Positions 26,550 through 34,932 of a stretch of DNA of 64,000 bases are shown in pieces. Source of the stretch: Sphingomonas sp. IC-11 (GTDB taxonomy: Bacteria; Pseudomonadota; Alphaproteobacteria; Sphingomonadales; Sphingomonadaceae); assembly GCF_021043365.1 (NCBI RefSeq), contig NZ_JAJNDU010000001.1, positions 1,450,164 through 1,514,163 on the forward strand, written 5' to 3'. Under the pieces are notes generated by a model. That model was not told the DNA's origin. It searched no databases and was given only the letters and a program-made list of their open reading frames with translations. Made by a program: the position numbers and the translations under genes. The first letter of the stretch is position 1, and the number at the start of each line of letters is the position of its first letter.

Positions 26550-27449
26550 ATGTCCATCCGTTTCGACGACAAGGTAGCCATTGTCACTGGCGCTGGCGGC
26601 GGCCTGGGTCGCGAATATGCGCTTGAGCTGGCCCGCCGCGGCGCCAAGGTCGTGGTGAACGATCTCGGCGGTGACCGTACCGGCTCCGGCGCCTCCGACG
26701 CAGCGCACAAGGTGGTTGAAGAAATCAAGGCTGCCGGCGGCCAGGCGATGGCAAACGGCGCCAGCGTCACCGAATATGACCAGATGGTGGAAATGGTTGC
26801 CAAGGCGAAGGAAGCCTGGGGCGGCGTTCACGTTCTCATCAACAACGCGGGCGTTCTTCGCGACAAGTCCTTCGCAAAGATGGAGCCGGCCGATTTTGCG
26901 TTCGTCGTGCAGGTCCATCTGCTCGGCTCCGCTTATGCGACCAAGGCCGTCTGGGACACGATGCGCGAGCAGAACTACGGGCGCATCCTGATGACCGCAT
27001 CGTCGACGGGTCTCTACGGCAATTTCGGCCAGACCAACTATGGTGCTGCGAAGCTTGGTCTCGCCGGCTTCACCAAGTCGCTCTACCTCGAAGGCGCGAA
27101 GAACAACATCAAGGTCAACACGCTCGCCCCCGTGGCTGGCACGCGCATGACCGAGGACCTCTTCCCGGAGCAGCTCTTCCAGGCCTTCTCGCCCGAGAAG
27201 GTGGTACCGGCGGCTCTGTATCTCGTCAGCGAGGAAGCACCGACCAACCAGATCGTCGGCGCAGGCGCAGGCGTGTTCCAGGCCGCCTATGTCACGCTGA
27301 CGCCAGGCGTTGCCCTCAGCGGCGATGAACTCTCGCCGGAGGGCATTGCCAAGCATTGGTCCGAAATCACGGATCGCACTGGCGAGATCGTGCCGGAGTC
27401 CGGCGCCGGTCAGTCGATGATGATCGGCAAGAAGCTCCAGGGCGCCTGA
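26550..27449 (+). CDS. SDR-family dehydrogenase, MFE-2 / (3R)-hydroxyacyl-CoA dehydrogenase-like
   Basis: The 299-aa short-chain dehydrogenase has TGAGGGLG (13-20) for NAD(P) binding, NNAGVLRDKSFAKM and the catalytic pair Y164-x3-K168 (NYGAAK). The DLGGDRTGSG and GRILMTASSTGLYGNFGQ stretches match the hydroxyacyl-CoA dehydrogenase domain of peroxisomal multifunctional enzyme type 2 and bacterial relatives. It probably oxidises a 3-hydroxyacyl-CoA in a beta-oxidation-like route. The start is chosen where the fold begins; an upstream ATG at 26499 lies before the hairpin. Confidence 0.88.
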   Translation: MSIRFDDKVAIVTGAGGGLGREYALELARRGAKVVVNDLGGDRTGSGASDAAHKVVEEIKAAGGQAMANGASVTEYDQMVEMVAKAKEAWGGVHVLINNAGVLRDKSFAKMEPADFAFVVQVHLLGSAYATKAVWDTMREQNYGRILMTASSTGLYGNFGQTNYGAAKLGLAGFTKSLYLEGAKNNIKVNTLAPVAGTRMTEDLFPEQLFQAFSPEKVVPAALYLVSEEAPTNQIVGAGAGVFQAAYVTLTPGVALSGDELSPEGIAKHWSEITDRTGEIVPESGAGQSMMIGKKLQGA

Positions 27450-27464
27450 CCACCAACTCCGATG

Positions 27465-27492
27465 CTTCGGGGCCGGCCTGCCGGTCCCGAAG
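27465..27492. terminator. Hairpin between convergent SDR and DUF2794 genes
   Basis: CTTCGGGGCCGG (27465-27476) pairs with CCGGTCCCGAAG (27481-27492) over 12 positions including one G-T wobble, with a CCTG loop. No T-run follows on either strand, so it is either a weak bidirectional terminator or a 3' end stabiliser. Confidence 0.4.
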
Positions 27493-27567
27493 TACCCGGC
27501 CGTATCGTTACGGAGCCTTCCGCAGATCAGTCGCCCAGCAGCTTCGCTGCCGCGACCGGAATCGACG

Positions 27568-27909
27568 TCAATCCTCAACCAGTTTCATCAGGCGTCTTTC
27601 GACAGGTGCCAGCACCGGGCCCAGCTCATGCCCCCGCTTCACGATCTGCCCGGCTTCCCCGACCAGCGCCCACATGCCTTGTCTGTTACGAAGCGAGGGG
27701 CGCTTCTCGATCCGGAACTCGGGCCTTTCCGCCGATCGGCGGAACGCGGCGAAGATGGCCGCCTCCCGGCCGAGCTCGATCGCGTAATCCCGCCAATGCC
27801 CGGCCGCGACCATACGGCCATAAAGATCCAGAATCCGGTTCAACTCGATCCGATCGAACCCGATCTGGCTAGGCTGGCTCGCCAGAGGAAACGGTGTGAC
27901 TACTCCCAT
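27568..27909 (-). CDS. DUF2794 domain-containing protein
   Basis: This 113-aa protein matches the DUF2794 family, small proteins nearly confined to alphaproteobacteria: FDRIELNRILDLYGRMVAAGHWRDYAIEL, REAAIFAAFRRSAERPEFRIEKRP and GMWALVGEAGQIVKRG. No function is known. It begins at ATG 27909 within the cysE stop (TGATG), so it is translated with the serine acetyltransferase. Confidence 0.88.
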   Translation of the reverse strand: MGVVTPFPLASQPSQIGFDRIELNRILDLYGRMVAAGHWRDYAIELGREAAIFAAFRRSAERPEFRIEKRPSLRNRQGMWALVGEAGQIVKRGHELGPVLAPVERRLMKLVED

Positions 27910-28598
27910 CAGGCGCGGTCGCGTGCCCGTTCTTCGCCTTCCTGCTCCGCCAGCAGGGTATCGAGGCGCTTCTTCATTGCCTCCAATTCACAACGCAAGA
28001 TCTCAACCTTCTGCGTGGCCGGATCGAACATCTCGCTGCAGGGCGTACCATAGGCCATGAATTTGCGTTCGGGAGCCTGCCCGCCCTCCACCATGGTGGG
28101 CCGTGCCGGGATGCCGACCATGACAGCGCCTTCCGGCACATCGCGAGTCACGACAGCATTCGCGCCCACGCGCGCGCGCCGGCCCACGGTGATCGGCCCC
28201 AGAACCTGCGCGCCTGAACCGATGATGGCGCCGTCACTGATGGTCGGATGGCGCTTCCCGCCAACGCCGTTGTCTGGGCTCGTCCCGCCCAGCGTAACGC
28301 ACTGGTAGATCGTCACGTCGTCCCCGATCTCCGCAGTTTCCCCAATCACGACAAAGCCGTGATCAATGAAGAAGTTACGACCGATCTTTGCGCCGGGATG
28401 AATGTCAATGGCGGTCATGAACCGGGCGAAATGATTCACGGTTCGCGCGAGCAGGAAGAACCGAGACCGGTATAGCCGATGGGCGATACGATGGCAGCCA
28501 AGTGCCCAGACACCGGGATAAGTCAGGATCTCGAGCCGCGAATGCGGGGCCGGATCGCGTGCCCGAATCGAATCAAGGTAACTGGCCAATCGCGCCAT
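27909..28598 (-). CDS. cysE: Serine O-acetyltransferase
   Basis: The 229-aa enzyme transfers acetyl from acetyl-CoA to serine, giving O-acetylserine for cysteine synthesis. An N-terminal helical part is followed by a left-handed beta-helix of hexapeptide repeats: [61 protein letters not shown]. It is shorter than E. coli CysE (273 aa) and resembles the EpsC-like short type. ATG 28598 is preferred to GTG 28601. It is divergent from a TSUP permease, across an AT-richer 120-base promoter region. Confidence 0.92.
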   Translation of the reverse strand: MARLASYLDSIRARDPAPHSRLEILTYPGVWALGCHRIAHRLYRSRFFLLARTVNHFARFMTAIDIHPGAKIGRNFFIDHGFVVIGETAEIGDDVTIYQCVTLGGTSPDNGVGGKRHPTISDGAIIGSGAQVLGPITVGRRARVGANAVVTRDVPEGAVMVGIPARPTMVEGGQAPERKFMAYGTPCSEMFDPATQKVEILRCELEAMKKRLDTLLAEQEGEERARDRA

Positions 28599-28721
28599 CA
28601 CGCGTCCCCTTTTCCGTGATGACGCGATCTAGGGCGTCCGTTCACCCTTTTCCAGCGTCCACAAAGCCAAAGCATCTTGGTGCAAAGCATAGCAAACTTG
28701 TAGGTTTTACATTCATGCGCC

Positions 28722-29522
28722 ATGCAACCCCGGTCACCAGGGATCAGGGGCAAGTGCGTGGACCTTTCGCTGCTTTCCGTTGAAGCATTGCTGCCGTTCA
28801 TTCTTGTAGGGTTCGGTGCGCAAATCGTGGACGGCGCGCTGGGCATGGCATTTGGGGTGATCTGCAACACGTTGCTGGTCGCAGTTATGGGGCTCTCGCC
28901 AGCGCGCGCTTCGGCGAACGTCCACATCGTGGAAACCTTCACCACGGCCGTCTCGGGCATCAGCCACCTGCTGCACGGCAACGTCGATCGCCGCCTGTTT
29001 TTCCGGCTGCTCATTCCCGGGATGCTGGGCGGCGTCAGCGGCGCCTATCTTCTAACCAACATCGATGGCGAGACGGTGAAGCCGTTCGTGCTTGGATACC
29101 TTGTTGCCGTTGGCGTGTATCTGCTCATCCGCGGCCTGCTGTTCCCGCCGACCTCGCAAAAGCCAAAGGTGGTGGAGCCGCTCGGCCTCATCGGCGGCTT
29201 TCTCGATGCGGCGGGTGGCGGCGGCTGGGGCCCCATCGTCACCTCCAACCTTCTGGTCCAGGGCGTGGAGCCGCGCCGGGTGGTGGGCACCGTAAACTCG
29301 GTTGAGTTTTTCCTAACGCTGACAGTGTCTGCGACCTTCATCGCGCATCTTGGCGTCAAGGATTTTGCCACTGCCACCATCGGCCTGCTGATCGGCGGCG
29401 TGCTTGCCGCACCGCTTGGCGCGGTGATGGCGAAGCGTATCCCGACCAAGACGATGCTGATCCTCGTGGGTATCGTTCTGATGATCACCAGCACCTACGG
29501 CTTTATCCGCGCCGTACTGTAG
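28722..29522 (+). CDS. TSUP (TauE/SafE) family permease, probably sulfur-related
   Basis: The protein, up to 266 aa, has about eight membrane helices with the duplicated TSUP pattern: VDGALGMAFGVICNTLL in the first half and GGFLDAAGGGGWGPIVTSNLL in the second. The family transports sulfite, sulfate, sulfonates or sulfoacetate. Its position opposite cysE suggests a sulfur-assimilation role, which is inference. GTG 28758 (VDLSLLS) is a possible shorter start, as the first 12 residues are not membrane-like. Confidence 0.88.
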   Translation: MQPRSPGIRGKCVDLSLLSVEALLPFILVGFGAQIVDGALGMAFGVICNTLLVAVMGLSPARASANVHIVETFTTAVSGISHLLHGNVDRRLFFRLLIPGMLGGVSGAYLLTNIDGETVKPFVLGYLVAVGVYLLIRGLLFPPTSQKPKVVEPLGLIGGFLDAAGGGGWGPIVTSNLLVQGVEPRRVVGTVNSVEFFLTLTVSATFIAHLGVKDFATATIGLLIGGVLAAPLGAVMAKRIPTKTMLILVGIVLMITSTYGFIRAVL

Positions 29523-29597
29523 CGCGCAGGTCCGCAACTGCTCGCATCATCGACTGATGCCCGCTATGTGACGTTCCGTGATCGAACGGGACGATTA

Positions 29598-30500
29598 ATG
29601 GCGAATACCTACCTGCCCACGCTCAAGCAGCTGCAATATCTGATTGCGCTTCGTGATCATGGGCATTTCGGGCGGGCGGCGGACAGCTGCTTCGTGACTC
29701 AGTCGACGCTTTCCGCCGGGATCCGCGAGCTTGAGACACTGATCGGCGTCACGCTGGTGGAGCGCACCCGCCGCGTCGTCCGCTTCACGCCACTGGGCGA
29801 GCAGATCGTCGCCAAGGCGCGCCGCGTCCTTCGTGAGGCCGAGGAACTCGGCGACATGGCGCGGGCTGCGGGGCGCCCACTATCGGGGGAAATGCGGATG
29901 AGCGTCATTCCGACGATCGCGCCGTTCCTCCTCCCCCGTGTCCTGCCCAAGCTGCGCACAGAATATCCGGACCTCAAGTTGTTCCTGCGTGAGGAGCCAA
30001 GCGGGGCGGCGTGCGAATCGCTGCAGAACGGGCGCGCCGACTGCGTCCTCCTTGCCCTGCCCTATTCCTGCGGAGAGGTGACCACCGAGGCGCTGTTTGA
30101 CGATCGTCTGTTTCTCGCCTTCCCTGCGGGGGAGTTACCGGAGGCGGTTCAGCCCGTATCGCCCAATGACATCGACGAGACTCGCCTGCTCCTGCTGGAG
30201 GATGGCCACTGCCTCAAGGATCACGCCCTTGCCGCCTGCAACCGGCCGGAGCTTCGCGCCGAGGCAACCATGATGGGTACGTCGCTGCACACCATCGTGC
30301 AGATGGTCGACAATGGACTGGGCGTCACCATGCTGCCCGAAATCGCGCTGAACGCCGGTATATTGGACCACACGAACATTACGGCGCGTCCGTTGGGCGG
30401 CGACAATCCGCGGCGCACCATCGCCCTTGCATGGCGCCGCGCCAGCCCGCGAGAGCGGGACTTCCGCCTGCTCGCTCAAATCCTTTCGACTGTTCGGTAA
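29598..30500 (+). CDS. oxyR: Hydrogen peroxide-sensing LysR regulator OxyR
   Basis: This 300-aa LysR-type regulator has an N-terminal helix-turn-helix (TLKQLQYLIALRDHGHFGRAADSC) and a C-terminal sensor domain. It contains the OxyR redox pair in DGHCLKDHALAAC, two cysteines nine residues apart in the spacing expected of Cys199/Cys208 of E. coli, plus the downstream GTSLHTIVQMVDNGLGVTML. It should activate catalase and alkyl hydroperoxide reductase genes, none of which are in the window. ATG 29598 starts just before the conserved YLPTLKQL. Confidence 0.93.
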   Translation: MANTYLPTLKQLQYLIALRDHGHFGRAADSCFVTQSTLSAGIRELETLIGVTLVERTRRVVRFTPLGEQIVAKARRVLREAEELGDMARAAGRPLSGEMRMSVIPTIAPFLLPRVLPKLRTEYPDLKLFLREEPSGAACESLQNGRADCVLLALPYSCGEVTTEALFDDRLFLAFPAGELPEAVQPVSPNDIDETRLLLLEDGHCLKDHALAACNRPELRAEATMMGTSLHTIVQMVDNGLGVTMLPEIALNAGILDHTNITARPLGGDNPRRTIALAWRRASPRERDFRLLAQILSTVR

Positions 30501-30583
30501 TCGCGCGGAACCCTCTTCCAATCCGCCGTCAATTCCGCAAGGTGGCGACAAGCGACACAAAGTCGCATGAGAGGGAGAGGATC

Positions 30584-30628
30584 ATGGCGGTAGAACCGTC
30601 TGCCAACGACACGGACGTGCGCGCGTGA
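30584..30628 (+). CDS. Possible 14-residue leader ORF coupled to the phosphotransferase gene
   Basis: ATG 30584 follows a strong GAGGGAGAGG sequence and reads MAVEPSANDTDVRA before TGA at 30626-30628, which overlaps the GTG start of the phosphotransferase (GTGA). The downstream gene has no ribosome site of its own, so this short ORF could load ribosomes by translational coupling. Its peptide has no recognisable features, and conservation is unknown. Confidence 0.35.
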   Translation: MAVEPSANDTDVRA

Positions 30629-31665
30629 GCGGTGCACGCCTTACCGACGTATCGGCGCGCCACCGCTTCGATGAGGCCCGTCTCGGCGAGTGGCTGAACC
30701 GCCATGTGGAAGGGTTCGGGCGGGACATGCGGGTTCGCCAATTCGTCGGGGGCGCTTCCAATCCGACTTTCATGCTCTCGACCGACGCGGGTGACTACGT
30801 CCTGCGCAAGAAGCCGCCGGGGCAGCTCCTCGCCAGCGCCCATCAGGTCGACCGCGAATATCGCGTCATGGCCGCGCTCCGCGACACCGGCGTTCCGGTG
30901 CCGGTCATGCGCGCCCTGTGCGACGATCCGGAGGTGATCGGTACGGCCTTCTACGTGATGGATTATCTGGAGGGTCGCATTTTCCGCGATGCCACGCTTC
31001 CGGATCTGACCCCGTCGGAGCGCAGCGCCGTGTACGACCAGCTGAACGCAACACTTGCGGCGCTGCACTCGGTCGATCACCGTGCTGTGGGTCTTGAGGA
31101 TTATGGGCGGCCGACTGGCTATTTCGAACGCCAGATCGCGCGCTGGACCAAGCAGTATCGCGGCGCTGAAACGGAGCATGTTCCGGCGATGGAGGCGCTG
31201 ATTGCGGAACTGCCCGCCCGCATCCCCGCTGATGAGGCGGTGGCAATCGCGCACGGGGATTACCGGCTCGAGAATGTGATGTTCCATCCGACCGAGCCGC
31301 GTCTGATCGCCGTGCTGGACTGGGAACTCTCGACCATCGGCCACCCGCTCGCCGATCTCGGCTACAACGGGTTCATGTGGCACTCGACCTCGCCCTCTTG
31401 GGGCACCCTCACTGGCGTCGATTTCGCCACCAGCGGCATCCCCTCCGAAGAGGAATATGTCTCCGCCTATTGCCGGCGCACGGGCCGCAGCGGGATTGAC
31501 GACTGGAGCTTCTACCTCGGCTTCGCCGTGTTCCGCCTGGCTTCGATCAGTCAGGGCGTTTACGCCCGTGCCCTCGCGGGAACGACGCCCAACGCGGGGG
31601 AAGCAATCAACGGCTGCCCTGCCCTGGCGGAACAAGCGCTGGCGCTGTTGCGCCGCGACGGCTGA
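30625..31665 (+). CDS. Phosphotransferase family protein (APH/ACAD10-like kinase fold)
   Basis: The 346-aa protein has the aminoglycoside-phosphotransferase-type kinase fold: FVGGASNPTFML (nucleotide loop), DYVLRKKPPGQ with the ATP-binding lysine, the catalytic loop IAHGDYRLENVMF and the metal site AVLDWELSTIGHPLADLGY. Close relatives lie beside acyl-CoA dehydrogenases (ACAD10, FadE36-like) and may phosphorylate hydroxyacyl compounds. Resistance to antibiotics is not implied. GTG 30625 is the only start near the first conserved block. An epoxide hydrolase gene follows after 9 bases. Confidence 0.88.
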   Translation: MSGARLTDVSARHRFDEARLGEWLNRHVEGFGRDMRVRQFVGGASNPTFMLSTDAGDYVLRKKPPGQLLASAHQVDREYRVMAALRDTGVPVPVMRALCDDPEVIGTAFYVMDYLEGRIFRDATLPDLTPSERSAVYDQLNATLAALHSVDHRAVGLEDYGRPTGYFERQIARWTKQYRGAETEHVPAMEALIAELPARIPADEAVAIAHGDYRLENVMFHPTEPRLIAVLDWELSTIGHPLADLGYNGFMWHSTSPSWGTLTGVDFATSGIPSEEEYVSAYCRRTGRSGIDDWSFYLGFAVFRLASISQGVYARALAGTTPNAGEAINGCPALAEQALALLRRDG

Positions 31666-31674
31666 GGAACTGAT

Positions 31675-32835
31675 ATGCCGAGTCCAGATCGTTCAAGCGA
31701 TGCCGTCACGCCATTTCACCTGAATGTACCGGAAGAGGAACTGGACGACTTACGCGATCGCCTGTCGCGCACGCGCTGGCCGGAACGTGAAACTGTTTCG
31801 GGGTGGAAACAGGGCGTCCCGCTGGATCGCGCGAGGGCGCTGGTCGCTTACTGGGAGGACGGCTATGATTGGCGCCGGTGCGAAGCGGCCCTGAACGGCA
31901 TCGGTCAATTCACCACGACTATCGACGGACTGAACCTCCACTTCCTCCACCGTCGCTCCCCCGAACCCGACGCCCTCCCGATCGTCATCACCCATGGCTG
32001 GCCGGGTTCGGTCGTCGAGTTCATGAAGGTGATCGGCCCGCTGACCGATCCCGTGGCGCATGGCGGCAAGGCGGAAGACGCTTTTCACGTCGTTTGCCCG
32101 TCCTTGCCCGGCTACGGCTTCTCCCAGCGTCCCAAAGAGGGTTGGCCTGTGCCACGAATCGCCAGCGCCTGGATCGCGCTCATGAAGCGTCTCGGCTATG
32201 CGCGCTTCGTTGCGCAGGGCGGCGACTGGGGCTCTGCTGTAACCACGGCGATCGGTGCAAGCGGCGACCCGGCCGTCGCCGGCATCCACCTCAACATGTT
32301 GGTGGTTCGGCCGACGGCGGAGGACCTGGCGGATGCGACCGACCAGGAGAAGGCGTCTCTCGAAAGCCTGCAACGCTACATGCAGGACGGCAACGGCTAT
32401 TCGCAGCAGCAAGCCACGCGCCCGCAGACACTCGGCTACGGCCTGGTCGATTCGCCTGTTGGTCAAGCGATGTGGATCTACGAGAAGTTCCGCGAATGGT
32501 CGGACTGCGGCGGTGAGCCTGAGAACGCGCTTAGCCGGGACGAGATGCTGGACGACATCATGCTCTATTGGCTTACCGGCACCGGGGCTTCGTCAGGGCG
32601 ATTATACTGGGAGAGCTTCCGAGCGTTCGGGTCAGACAAGGTCATGGTGCCGACCGGGTACAGCATGTTCCCGAAGGAGATCTTTCGCGCCTCGCGCCGG
32701 TGGGCAGAGCGGCAATATCCCAACATCATCCACTGGAACGAACTGGAGCGGGGCGGCCATTTCGCCGCCTTCGAACAGCCGGAGTTGTTCGTCGAAGAGG
32801 TTCGCACCGCTTTCCGCACCCTCCGCACCAGCTGA
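31675..32835 (+). CDS. Epoxide hydrolase family protein (alpha/beta hydrolase, EHN domain)
   Basis: The 386-aa protein starts with the epoxide hydrolase N-terminal domain (FHLNVPEEELDDLRDRLSRTRWPE) and continues with an alpha/beta hydrolase core. The oxyanion segment HGWPGS and the nucleophile aspartate in AQGGDWGSAV are visible, and a catalytic histidine is likely in the C-terminal ERGGHFAAFEQPE. It resembles microsomal-type epoxide hydrolases that open epoxides to diols; the substrate is unknown. It is in a probable operon with the phosphotransferase and ends at the base before the convergent ruvX stop. Confidence 0.9.
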   Translation: MPSPDRSSDAVTPFHLNVPEEELDDLRDRLSRTRWPERETVSGWKQGVPLDRARALVAYWEDGYDWRRCEAALNGIGQFTTTIDGLNLHFLHRRSPEPDALPIVITHGWPGSVVEFMKVIGPLTDPVAHGGKAEDAFHVVCPSLPGYGFSQRPKEGWPVPRIASAWIALMKRLGYARFVAQGGDWGSAVTTAIGASGDPAVAGIHLNMLVVRPTAEDLADATDQEKASLESLQRYMQDGNGYSQQQATRPQTLGYGLVDSPVGQAMWIYEKFREWSDCGGEPENALSRDEMLDDIMLYWLTGTGASSGRLYWESFRAFGSDKVMVPTGYSMFPKEIFRASRRWAERQYPNIIHWNELERGGHFAAFEQPELFVEEVRTAFRTLRTS

Positions 32836-33294
32836 CTATTGCCGCACCAGCGCGTCGATGGCCGCCTGAAGGATATGGGCTGCGGCAAGGTTGTCGACCC
32901 TCTCGGCGCGCTTTGCGCGGCTCATGTCCTGCTCGATCATCACCCGTTCCACCGCCACGGTGGACCAGCGTTCATCCCACAACAAAATGGGCGCGAGATC
33001 GGCGATATTGCGGGCGAACGCGCGTGTGGATTGGCTCCGCGGACTTTCAGTACCGTCCAGGTTGAGTGGCAGGCCCAGCACCACCCCCCTCACTTGTTGC
33101 GCCGTCATCAACTCGACCAGCGCCGCCTTGTCCTGCGTGAACTTGCGTCGTCGGATCAGCGTCGCCGGACTCGCAAAACTCCAGCCTGCGTCGCAAAGCG
33201 CTGTCCCGATCGTCTTGGTGCCAAGATCTAGCCCGATCAGCCGCCCTCCGTTTGGCAGCGCGCCGCGAAAATCCTCTGCCGATAGCGTGATCAT
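32836..33294 (-). CDS. ruvX: RuvX/YqgF, RNase H-fold nuclease (putative Holliday junction resolvase / pre-16S rRNA nuclease)
   Basis: The 152-aa protein has the RNase H-like fold with catalytic acids in [28 protein letters not shown] and [11 protein letters not shown], and the GLPLNLDG loop, all typical of YqgF. In E. coli it processes the 5' end of pre-16S rRNA. It starts within the stop of the DUF3089 gene (ATGA), and its stop directly touches that of the convergent epoxide hydrolase. Confidence 0.93.
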   Translation of the reverse strand: MITLSAEDFRGALPNGGRLIGLDLGTKTIGTALCDAGWSFASPATLIRRRKFTQDKAALVELMTAQQVRGVVLGLPLNLDGTESPRSQSTRAFARNIADLAPILLWDERWSTVAVERVMIEQDMSRAKRAERVDNLAAAHILQAAIDALVRQ

Positions 33295-34391
33295 CGCGCA
33301 CCCAGCCTCCGGGCAACGTCATCGCGAACATTCGCCCAGAACAAGCTGTAGTCATAAACGTGATAGTTGTTTCCGGGCAGCACATAAGGGCCAACGTCCG
33401 GTCCCTCGCCGATCAGAAGCAACCCGCGCTCATCACACCGGGCCGGTACCCGCCCCGCCTTGATCTCGGCACTGCCGAGATCCGCCGCGGGGAACAGCGC
33501 TCCCTTGTTCGCACTGGCTGGCGCTGCCGCGTTCGCCGTACCCGTAAGAGGATTGGTGCAGACCAGGCGCGATCCGCGGCGAGGCTTTCCGTCGAAACCG
33601 GTCGAGCGATCATAGATGTCGAGGACCAGCGATGGATCTGCCGGCTCCGCGAACGTCTCCCACGAAAGCAGGCAACCCCGCTGGTTGGCCCGGACACATT
33701 CGGGGAAACCCATCGCCTGCAGGTCATTGTCGCGGCTCACCGGCCACCCAACGACATAAGCCGCGACAACCCGCCGGGCGAGCGGTGTGCCGGCCACCTT
33801 GTCCTTCAACAAATGGGTTAGGTGAAGGGCGCCCTGGCTGTGCCCCGCCAGGACGATCGGTCGATCATTGCCGATCTGGCGCAGGAAGGAAGCAAACGCG
33901 ACCTGAATGTCCCCATAGGCAAGGTTCAGCGCACGCGTCGCATCAGCCGCGTCGGTCAGGAACGAGCCGAAGGTCGCCTGCCGATAGCGCGGCGCCCAGA
34001 TGTCGCCTGCTTCGTTGAACACGCTGGCCTGGCCACGCAGAAACAACGCCGCGCGATCATTCGCTTCCTTGTTGTCGAGCGGCGCGTTCCAATGGTCATC
34101 GCTCAGATAGGATGTCGGGTGAATGAAGAAGATGGCGGCGCCCCCGGCGGCGTTGCGCGGCTGGTACCCGGCAGGCGTCCACAGCGCGGGGTTCCGCTGG
34201 ATGTCGGGTCGCGCCAGCCACATGTCGGGCCGATCGTAGACGTCCTCGCGAACATTGCTCTGCGGCTCGAACGCGCGCGCCGGCACGAACCGCCAACGGA
34301 TCAGGTCGTTGCCCCAGATGCGATACACGACCGCTCCTGCGATCACGAGCGCGATCAGGAAGGCGATGACGTAAAGGAACTTGCGTGCCAT
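33291..34391 (-). CDS. DUF3089 domain-containing protein (alpha/beta hydrolase-like, membrane-anchored)
   Basis: With ATG 34391 ([19 protein letters not shown]) the protein is 366 aa. A single N-terminal membrane helix is followed by an exported-looking domain with [24 protein letters not shown] and a nucleophile elbow GHSQG within [16 protein letters not shown]. This matches DUF3089 proteins, thought to be serine hydrolases but uncharacterised. A slightly longer start at 34427 is possible. It is coupled to ruvX by a 4-base overlap. Confidence 0.87.
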   Translation of the reverse strand: MARKFLYVIAFLIALVIAGAVVYRIWGNDLIRWRFVPARAFEPQSNVREDVYDRPDMWLARPDIQRNPALWTPAGYQPRNAAGGAAIFFIHPTSYLSDDHWNAPLDNKEANDRAALFLRGQASVFNEAGDIWAPRYRQATFGSFLTDAADATRALNLAYGDIQVAFASFLRQIGNDRPIVLAGHSQGALHLTHLLKDKVAGTPLARRVVAAYVVGWPVSRDNDLQAMGFPECVRANQRGCLLSWETFAEPADPSLVLDIYDRSTGFDGKPRRGSRLVCTNPLTGTANAAAPASANKGALFPAADLGSAEIKAGRVPARCDERGLLLIGEGPDVGPYVLPGNNYHVYDYSLFWANVRDDVARRLGAR

Positions 34392-34538
34392 GCCAGCCCG
34401 CCTGCCCCAGCGGCGAGGCGCGCGCAACCGTGCTACAGGCCGCGCCCCGCCCCGCGGTGACCGGCTGCCGCGTCAACCTTCGCCCGCCATCCGCAGCGCT
34501 GTTGCTTTCGCACCTGCGGCAGTGATAGCGCGCGGGCC

Positions 34539-34841
34539 ATGTCCGTAGATATTGCCACCGTGAAAAAGGTCGCGAGCCTCGCCCGCATTGCGATCGACGA
34601 TGCCCATGCCGAGCGGCTCGTGCCTGAGCTCAACAACATCCTGGGATGGGTCGAGCAACTGGGCGAAGTGGACACGAACGGCGTGGCCCCTATGACCGCG
34701 GTTATTCCGAACAAGCAGCGCCTGCGCGATGACGTGGTGAATGCCGATCCGCTGACCGGCGGCGGCATTCGCGAAGCGGTGCTGGCGAATGCACCGGCCG
34801 CTGAGCACGGGTTCTTCACCGTGCCGAAGGTAATCGAGTGA
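34539..34841 (+). CDS. gatC: Aspartyl/glutamyl-tRNA amidotransferase subunit C
   Basis: The 100-aa protein has the GatC pattern: [43 protein letters not shown] and VPKVIE at the C-terminus. It stabilises GatA in the GatCAB complex that converts Glu-tRNA(Gln) or Asp-tRNA(Asn) to the correct amide. It is followed by gatA after 91 bases, which contain a degenerate repeat and no gene. Confidence 0.96.
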   Translation: MSVDIATVKKVASLARIAIDDAHAERLVPELNNILGWVEQLGEVDTNGVAPMTAVIPNKQRLRDDVVNADPLTGGGIREAVLANAPAAEHGFFTVPKVIE

Positions 34842-34897
34842 GCCGCCTTTTGTCGGCCTTGCCGGCAGCGGCATTCGACCGCGTCCCTTCTTCTCTT

Positions 34898-34925
34898 GAG
34901 ACTCCGGCGCTCGCTGGGGTGACGG
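34898..34925. repeat. Degenerate REP-like intergenic palindrome (gatC-gatA)
   Basis: The segment GAGACTCCGGCG/CTCGCTGGGGTGACGG resembles the short CCAGC...GCTGG palindromes with GAGAC and GTGACG ends that are scattered between genes in sphingomonads. The arms here are imperfect. The family comparison is from memory. Confidence 0.4.
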
Positions 34926-34932
34926 TGTTCTG

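Noticed and set aside
32830..32842. Possible frameshift or readthrough where the epoxide hydrolase and ruvX stops touch
   Set aside because: Both proteins end with normal family C-termini; it is simply a zero-base convergent junction.
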